This document shows, piece after piece, positions 6,061 through 10,077 of a DNA stretch of 10,077 nucleotides. The stretch lies in NCBI GenBank assembly GCA_027622355.1, contig JAQBZT010000083.1, forward strand, positions 1 through 10,077. The letters are read 5' to 3'. This stretch comes from a bacterium. GTDB taxonomy: Bacteria > UBA8248. Under the pieces are notes generated by a model, which was given only the letters and a program-made list of their open reading frames with translations, was not told the DNA's origin and searched no databases. The first letter of the stretch is position 1; the number at the start of each line of letters is the position of its first letter. Made by a program: the position numbers and the translations under genes.

Positions 6061-7086
6061 ATGAAAATTCTAGCGAAATGGTTTTCCCTGTTGGTTCTTG
6101 TGGCCGCGATTGCGCTGACGGGGAAGAGCCCTGCGCTTGCGGCCGATAAGCTGGTTCTGGGAATGCCCGTTCGGCCGCCGGTGATGGTGCACATGCCGGT
6201 TTTCTACGCGATCGACAACGGCATTTTCGAGCTCAACGGCCTGAAAGTGGAGGTCAAATTTTTCCGCGGCGGCGTGGCCACCCATCGGGCGGCGGCCAGC
6301 GGGAAGAGTGGCTTGGACGCGTCCTGGGTGCCCTTTGGCATCGGGCTGGTCGGCATCGCAAAGGGCAGCGGGCTGAAGTACTTCCACTCGATGTCCTTTC
6401 TGCAGGAAGCCATCGTGACGGGCGCGCCGGGCATTGACACGCCCGCGAAGCTGAAGGGCAAGACCATCGGCATCGAGGGACGCGGCGGCTACAGTCACAC
6501 GAACGCAGTCGCGCTGCTCCGCTCCGCCGGCCTGACGGACAGCGACGTGAAATGGATCAAGACCCCGCCGCCGGCGCGCGTTCCGTTCCTCCTCAAGGGC
6601 AAGGCCGACGCCGTGGTCATCCACGTCGAGCAGGTTCTTCTCTCCCAAAAGGAAAAAGCGGTCACCGTTCTGGGCGAGCAGTGGAAGGTGATGCCGAAAA
6701 ACGTATATGGCGCCTTTATCGCGCCCGCCTCGAAATTGGCTTCGAACCGCGACGCATACGTGCGCTTCGCGCAGTCGATGATCCAGGCCACCCGCTCGAT
6801 GTACAAAGACAAGCCGGGCTTCATGAAATCGGCCATGAAATGGGTCCGCCCGGTGTACAAGAAAAACCCCGATGTTGTCTCCAGGACCTACGACATCTTT
6901 GTGAAAGAGCGGATGTGGTCGGTCAACAGCGGCCTTCCGAAAGAGAACGTTGCCTGGACTACGAGCTTCATGCAGAAGCTTGGCAAGATCAAGGGCAAGG
7001 TGCCCGGCTATACGGATCTGATTGATGTCGGCATCGCCAACGATTCGCTGGCCCGGTTGGGCAAGATTTCTCCTTCGGAAGATTAG
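6061..7086 (+). CDS. Periplasmic substrate-binding protein, NMT1/SsuA-like
   Basis: The solute receptor of the importer, secreted to the periplasm. The first 27 residues form a signal peptide: MKILAKW, a hydrophobic core FSLLVLVAAIALTG, then a SPALA|AD cleavage site after A27. There is no lipobox and no cysteine anywhere, so it is soluble rather than lipid-anchored. The mature part follows the NitT/TauT binding-protein pattern: strand KLVLGMPV, VFYAIDNGIFELNGLKVEV (an early ligand-site region) and the LKGKTIGIEGRGGYSHTNAVALL hinge region near 135-155. The CCCFC motif of Thi5 is absent, so pyrimidine binding is not indicated; nitrate, sulfonate or another small ligand remains open. ATG 6061 is preferred over ATG 6052 because GAGGAG (6046-6051) abuts the latter but lies nine bases before the former. 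A strong terminator closes the operon. Confidence 0.93.
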   Translation: MKILAKWFSLLVLVAAIALTGKSPALAADKLVLGMPVRPPVMVHMPVFYAIDNGIFELNGLKVEVKFFRGGVATHRAAASGKSGLDASWVPFGIGLVGIAKGSGLKYFHSMSFLQEAIVTGAPGIDTPAKLKGKTIGIEGRGGYSHTNAVALLRSAGLTDSDVKWIKTPPPARVPFLLKGKADAVVIHVEQVLLSQKEKAVTVLGEQWKVMPKNVYGAFIAPASKLASNRDAYVRFAQSMIQATRSMYKDKPGFMKSAMKWVRPVYKKNPDVVSRTYDIFVKERMWSVNSGLPKENVAWTTSFMQKLGKIKGKVPGYTDLIDVGIANDSLARLGKISPSED

Positions 7087-7102
7087 AGGCGGATTCTCAT
7101 CG

Positions 7103-7138
7103 GCCGCCGTCCCGCAAGGGGCGGCGGCTTGTTTTTTT
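7103..7138 (+). terminator. Intrinsic terminator of the ABC operon
   Basis: GCCGCCGTCCC (7103-7113) pairs fully, with one U-G, with GGGGCGGCGGC (7118-7128) across a GCAA tetraloop. TTGTTTTTTT follows. It is a textbook Rho-independent terminator 17 bases after the binding-protein stop. Confidence 0.95.
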
Positions 7139-7237
7139 GTGCGTGTTTTTTTCGGGGGCATGAGGCGGCAGCATAAGGATTTGCCTCTGCTCCAGCATTG
7201 GCGTTTTCAGCTTCCCCACTCGACATTTGAGCGGAAA

Positions 7238-7984
7238 ATGTCCGTATTCGTTCGAGGCGAGCCGCCCCGCGCTTGGGCGGATCAAATCAAGGATTTTGTA
7301 CGCAACCGCTATGCGCACCTCGTGGAAGGGGATGCCTTTCCCCCAGGCGGGGCGGAGCGTGCGCTGAAGGCCGGATACCCCGAAGAGTGGGTGAGGGGTC
7401 TTCCGGAGAATTTTTCGGGCTCCTACTGCGGCTGCGGGTTCGCGCTCGAGGGCGTCTCCTTCGCGGGCGCGGGCGATGTGCTCGATCTGGGCTGCGGCGC
7501 GGGCCTGGACGCGCGCCTGATGGCGGGGCGGCTCGGGCCGGGCGGGCGGGTCTTCGCGCTGGATATGACGCTCCCCATGCTCCGGCGGACGCGAGAGATG
7601 GCGCCCGATTGCGGGGCGGGAAGCGTCCTGCCCGTTGGAGGAGACATGGAGCGCCTTCCTTTTTCCGGGGCGCGCTTCGACCTGGTATTCGCCAACGCCT
7701 CCCTCAATCTCACCATTGATAAAGAGTGCGCCCTGCGGGAAATCCACCGGGTGCTTCGGCCGGGCGGAAAACTGATCGCTCGCGAATTGATTCGGGAGGG
7801 TGAGCTTCCCCCCGAGATCGGCCTCGACCCCACCGCGTGGAACGCATCGCTGGGGGGCGTCCTCGAGGAGAGCGAGTGGCTTCGCCTGGCCGGGCGGGCG
7901 GGTTTTGCGGAAGTCGCCATCACCGGGCACAGCCCCTTCGCTCCGGTCGTAGCGGTCCGGCTGGAAGCGAAAAAACCGGAATAG
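7238..7984 (+). CDS. SAM-dependent methyltransferase, ArsM-like fold but lacking arsenic-binding cysteines
   Basis: A class I (Rossmann-fold) SAM methyltransferase, 248 residues from ATG 7238. Motif I is VLDLGCGAGLD (81-91), the acidic strand-2 region is VFALDMTLPML (105-115), motif II-like is GARFDLVFANASLNL (144-158) and motif III-like is EIHRVLRPGGKLI (168-180). The arrangement SYCGCG (62-67), GPGGRVFALDMT and LDPTAWNASLGGVL follows the arsenite methyltransferase family. However, the two cysteines that hold As(III) in ArsM (in SNCVxNL and YxxCLGG) are A154 and S204 here. A different methyl acceptor is therefore likely. ATG 7160 is an alternative start with no better ribosome site; anything earlier would run through the terminator. 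It once probably sat 28 bases before the hydrolase gene. Confidence 0.85.
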   Translation: MSVFVRGEPPRAWADQIKDFVRNRYAHLVEGDAFPPGGAERALKAGYPEEWVRGLPENFSGSYCGCGFALEGVSFAGAGDVLDLGCGAGLDARLMAGRLGPGGRVFALDMTLPMLRRTREMAPDCGAGSVLPVGGDMERLPFSGARFDLVFANASLNLTIDKECALREIHRVLRPGGKLIARELIREGELPPEIGLDPTAWNASLGGVLEESEWLRLAGRAGFAEVAITGHSPFAPVVAVRLEAKKPE

Positions 7985-8000
7985 TGCCGGAAAGAAAAAG

Positions 8001-8142
8001 GGTAGTGGGTCAGTTTGCTTGTTTTTCTTGTCATTCCGAGTGCCGGAGGCGCGAGGAATCCGTTTTTCCACAGCAGATTCCTCAGTCGCTGCGCTCCTTC
8101 GGAATGACACCACGGGTCCATTGTACAAACTGACCCACTACC
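8001..8142 (+). mobile_element. MITE-like element, copy 1, with intact 8-bp target duplication
   Basis: Perfect 17-bp terminal inverted repeats, GGTAGTGGGTCAGTTTG (8001-8017) and its complement (8126-8142), bound a 142-bp element with no transposase. AGAAAAAG occurs immediately outside both ends (7993-8000 and 8143-8150), an exact 8-bp target duplication; the next G allows a 9-bp reading. Inside, GTCATTCCGA (8030-8039) pairs with 8099-8108, and GAGGAATC (8053-8060) with 8076-8083. An 8-bp duplication with GG-starting ends fits families such as IS6, ISL3 or IS1595, but I cannot assign one. Confidence 0.85.
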
Positions 8143-8146
8143 AGAA

Positions 8147-8154
8147 AAAGGAAG
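8147..8154 (+). promoter_or_regulatory. Ribosome binding site of the hydrolase, partly rebuilt by the target duplication
   Basis: AAAGGAAG lies eight bases before TTG 8163. Its first four bases belong to the right-hand copy of the insertion target duplication, so the site survived the element's insertion. Confidence 0.6.
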
Positions 8155-8162
8155 AAGCCGAA

Positions 8163-9233
8163 TTGAGTGAGCCGAAAGGGCAGGACAAGCTGACACAGGA
8201 GGCGCTCTCGAACTGGTATGTGCGTCTCCTCGCGAACGGGATCACCTATTTCGATGCAACCGAGGTCATCCCCAAGGTGGGCTCCTGGGACGACTGGTGC
8301 CGGCTGTGGATCGAGCGGGGCGATTTCCGGCTTGCGGGGGCGGAGGAGATGGCCCGGTCGGGGCGCCGCCAGAGCGCGGCGGAGGGTTTTGTGCGGGCTG
8401 CGTTGGCCTACCATTTCGCCCAATTTGTCTACAACGAAGACCCGGCCCTCAAGCAGGAGGCCCAGGACAAAAAAGTCGCCGCCTACCAAAGAGCGCTGCC
8501 CGATCTGCTGCCCCCCGGGGAGCGCATCGAAGTCCCCTACGAGAGCGGCAACCTTCCTGGAATCCTGCGGATTCCCGCCGGGCTCTCGAAGGCCCCCTGC
8601 GTCATCCTGATCTCGGGGCTCGATTCCACCAAAGAGGAGTTTCACACCCTCGAGGCCATCGTGCACAGCCGGGGGCTGGCGACGTTCGCTTTCGATGGCC
8701 CCGCCCAGGGGGAGCGCATGGATCTGCCGATCGAACCCGCCTACGAAAAGCCCGTCTCCGCCGTCATGGACGTGCTCTGCAAGGACGCGCGGCTGGACGC
8801 GGAGCGGATCGGGGCGCTGGGCGTCAGCCTGGGCGGGCACTACGCCCCCCGCGCGCTGGCCTATGAAAAGCGGCTGAAGGCGGCGGTCGGCGTCACGGGC
8901 TTTTACGATCTGGACGAGCACTGGAAGACGATACCGGCGCTTACCCGCAAGGGGCTTTGCCACGCCTTCGGCGGGGTGAGCGAGGCCGAGGGCGCCGAGC
9001 GGGCGAAGACGCTGAGCTTAAGAGGTCATCTGAAAGGGCTGGACCGGCCGCTGTTCATCATCCACGGGGAGCTGGACCGGCTCTGCCCGGTCGATCAGGG
9101 GCATAAGATCGTCGAGGAGGCCGGCCCTCTGGCGGAGCTCAAGGTCTATCCCGAGGGCGTTCACGTCTGCAACAACGTGCCGTTCCTCTGGCGGCCCCTC
9201 GCGGCGGACTGGCTGGCCGATAAACTCACCTAG
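8163..9233 (+). CDS. Alpha/beta hydrolase, FrsA / 2,6-dihydroxypseudooxynicotine hydrolase-like
   Basis: A serine hydrolase of 356 residues with the two-part layout of the bacterial 2,6-dihydroxypseudooxynicotine hydrolase group, some of which break C-C bonds. A helical N-terminal cap (about 1-120, containing the family-type SWDDWC and RAALAYHFAQFVY segments) precedes the alpha/beta core. The oxyanion strand is VILISGLDSTKEEF (147-160). The nucleophile elbow is GVSLGGHYA with Ser222, the acid is Asp305 in IIHGELDRLCP, and the catalytic His334 is in PEGVHVCNN. A cytosolic location is likely, since there is no signal peptide. TTG 8163 is chosen because it has a ribosome site and fits the family N-terminus. 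The frame stays open upstream, but that part lies inside the inserted element. The natural substrate is unknown; the methyltransferase gene was probably its operon partner. Confidence 0.9.
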   Translation: MSEPKGQDKLTQEALSNWYVRLLANGITYFDATEVIPKVGSWDDWCRLWIERGDFRLAGAEEMARSGRRQSAAEGFVRAALAYHFAQFVYNEDPALKQEAQDKKVAAYQRALPDLLPPGERIEVPYESGNLPGILRIPAGLSKAPCVILISGLDSTKEEFHTLEAIVHSRGLATFAFDGPAQGERMDLPIEPAYEKPVSAVMDVLCKDARLDAERIGALGVSLGGHYAPRALAYEKRLKAAVGVTGFYDLDEHWKTIPALTRKGLCHAFGGVSEAEGAERAKTLSLRGHLKGLDRPLFIIHGELDRLCPVDQGHKIVEEAGPLAELKVYPEGVHVCNNVPFLWRPLAADWLADKLT

Positions 9234-9298
9234 GTGTGCCCTCTTCGTGCCCCCCCGGCCGGGGCGCGGCGGAGCGGGGAAGCCCGTGCGGAGGATCC

Positions 9299-9441
9299 GG
9301 CAGTGGGTCCGTTTGCACAATGGACCCGCGGTGTCATTCCGAAGGAGCATAGCGACTGAGGAATCTGCTTGTCGAAAAGCAGATTCCTCGCGCCTCGGGC
9401 GCTCGGAATGACAACAAATACAAGCAAACCGGACCGCTGCG
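9299..9441 (-). mobile_element. MITE-like element, copy 2, inverted and degraded
   Basis: Reads as the reverse complement of copy 1 with about 86% identity counted by eye (19 mismatches and one gap). The left end GGCAGTGGGTCCGTTTG differs from copy 1 at two of 17 positions; the right end differs at six. Flanks GAGGATCC (9291-9298) and GGCGATCC (9442-9449) match at six of eight, consistent with an old 8-bp target duplication. The centre has a perfect 13-bp stem (9358-9370 with 9377-9389), enclosed by GTCATTCCGA (9333-9342) pairing with 9403-9412. GGGTCC/GGACCC (9305-9310 and 9322-9327) forms a small hairpin at one end. Confidence 0.8.
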
Positions 9442-9506
9442 GGCGATCCGAATCTCCCCGCATCTTCTGCACCGGCTTTTCCCCCCGCGTGTGCGAGAGT
9501 GGGCCC

Positions 9507-9569
9507 GGCTTCCAAAAGGGGGCCGAAGGTGTGCCTGCAGGCAGGGACTTGGCTCCAAAAAGAGGGCCG
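9507..9569. repeat. Imperfect 19-base direct repeat around a palindrome
   Basis: Bases 9507-9525 and 9551-9569 match at 16 of 19 positions without gaps, both running GGCT...AAAA...GGGCCG, 44 bases apart. The palindrome TGCCTGCAGGCA lies between them. Function unknown; it may be a duplication scar. Confidence 0.35.
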
Positions 9570-9580
9570 GCGGGGCGATT

Positions 9581-9607
9581 TGCGGGATGCTGCGGGATAA
9601 TGCGGGA
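9581..9607. repeat. Three tandem TGCGGGA repeats with 10-base period
   Basis: TGCGGGA occurs at 9581, 9591 and 9601, separated by TGC and TAA. The spacing is one helical turn. It lies downstream of both flanking genes, so an operator role is not obvious. Confidence 0.5.
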
Positions 9608-9670
9608 GTTTTTGCGCCGCGCCCGCTGCCGGGGCTCTGACCGGGGGAGCCGCCTGTTTGGAATTCGCGG

Positions 9671-10024
9671 CTAGCCCTTCAGCTCGATGCGGATGGCATG
9701 GAAGGGAAAGTCCCCCTTGTTCTCCACCTTGTGCGGCCCCTCGGGCGCGATCCACAGGGGGGTGTTCGCGGGCGGTTGGCCGAGGTCCACGGCGCCGCCA
9801 TCGCGCCCGTAGTAGACGATCTCGGGAGCACTGTCGATGATGAAGACGCCCCACCACTTGTGGGTGTGCGCCGCCTCTTCGATGGTGCGGGGCGGAATGG
9901 TGACATCCAGCACGCGGACCCGATCGTTTTCGAGCACGACGCGGTGGTTCTCCGGGCAGGCGGCGACGGCGTCGAGTTCCTCCGGGTCATCGGGGCGGTA
10001 CTCGGGGCGCGGTTCTGTGGCCAT
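9671..10024 (-). CDS. Small single-domain cupin protein
   Basis: A 117-residue protein that looks like one conserved beta-barrel cupin domain. AAHTHKWWGVFIID (51-64) gives the HxH of cupin motif 1 (H53, H55), and PEGPHKVEN (94-102) matches the PxGxxHxxxN pattern of motif 2, with H98. These histidines probably bind a metal. The glutamate of motif 1 is not evident, so it may be non-enzymatic or have altered metal ligands. The start is ATG at 10024 on the minus strand, with AAGGAG (10033-10038) eight bases upstream. No signal peptide is seen. It faces the hydrolase tail-to-tail and stands alone in the window. The biochemical role cannot be assigned; small cupins include sugar-binding, dioxygenase-like and regulatory proteins. 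Confidence 0.82.
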   Translation of the reverse strand: MATEPRPEYRPDDPEELDAVAACPENHRVVLENDRVRVLDVTIPPRTIEEAAHTHKWWGVFIIDSAPEIVYYGRDGGAVDLGQPPANTPLWIAPEGPHKVENKGDFPFHAIRIELKG

Positions 10025-10077
10025 GGCGGCTTCTCCTTGTAAGCGGACATCGAAGGCGAATGATGAGCGGTCATTTT

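Larger units (their letters stand above)
9234..9670. other. Convergent intergenic region with repeats, no gene
   Basis: This 437-base gap lies between the hydrolase and the oppositely oriented cupin gene. It contains the second MITE copy (9299-9441), an imperfect 19-base direct repeat, the 12-base palindrome TGCCTGCAGGCA (9532-9543) and three 10-base-spaced repeats. I see no convincing coding frame and no clear U-rich terminator for either gene. Confidence 0.65.

Noticed and set aside
7022..7237. N-terminal extension of the methyltransferase back to 7022
   Set aside because: It would overlap the binding-protein gene and run through the strong terminator at 7103-7138.
8019..8162. Hydrolase start at TTG 8019
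   Set aside because: This stretch is encoded by the inserted MITE-like element, with no ribosome site and no expected homology; TTG 8163 has AAAGGAAG upstream and fits the family.
7993..9449. CRISPR array or composite transposon
   Set aside because: There are only two copies, inverted and over 1.2 kb apart with unequal flanks; there is no transposase, no regular spacers and no cas genes.
9532..9543. 12-base palindrome TGCCTGCAGGCA as an operator
   Set aside because: It is downstream of both adjacent genes and has no promoter next to it; short palindromes arise by chance.

Overview
The window is a GC-rich, gene-dense stretch of a bacterial chromosome. Shine-Dalgarno sites are clear, genes are tightly packed and some overlap, and the solute-binding protein carries a signal-peptidase-I leader without a lipobox, which suggests a diderm (Gram-negative) cell. 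An apparent UGA-encoded selenocysteine implies that the organism has the SelA/B/C/D machinery elsewhere. The lineage cannot be named from this sequence. The gene mix and the GTCATTCCGA-type hairpin repeats would fit a deltaproteobacterial or uncultured Tectomicrobia/NC10-like genome, but that is a guess.

Layout from left to right. (1) 76-2342: mtaB (tRNA t6A37 methylthiotransferase) overlaps by 4 bases a SAM hydroxide adenosyltransferase (DUF62). (2) 2412-4076: a DsbA/FrnE-like thiol oxidoreductase whose first active-site cysteine codon is TGA (U-P-W-C motif), with a SECIS-like hairpin just after it, followed by a P1-family self-cleaving aminopeptidase. (3) 4077-4370: an AT-richer intergenic region with a good sigma70-type promoter and a 74-nt leader segment that folds into a long bulged hairpin. 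(4) 4371-7086: a complete NitT/TauT-type ABC importer (ATPase, permease, periplasmic binding protein), closed by a strong intrinsic terminator at 7103-7138. (5) 7238-9233: an ArsM-like methyltransferase that lacks the arsenic-binding cysteines, and an alpha/beta hydrolase of the 2,6-dihydroxypseudooxynicotine-hydrolase type. (6) 9671-10024, minus strand: a small cupin protein.

A 142-bp MITE-like element with perfect 17-bp terminal inverted repeats and an 8-bp target duplication sits between the methyltransferase and hydrolase genes. Removing it leaves them 28 bases apart, so it probably split a two-gene unit. A second, diverged and inverted copy lies after the hydrolase.

The most notable observations are the UGA-encoded DsbA-like selenoprotein, which is easily missed or mis-started in automatic annotation, the structured leader of the ABC operon (its G-U pairs fit an RNA made from the plus strand), and the MITE pair with intact insertion scars.
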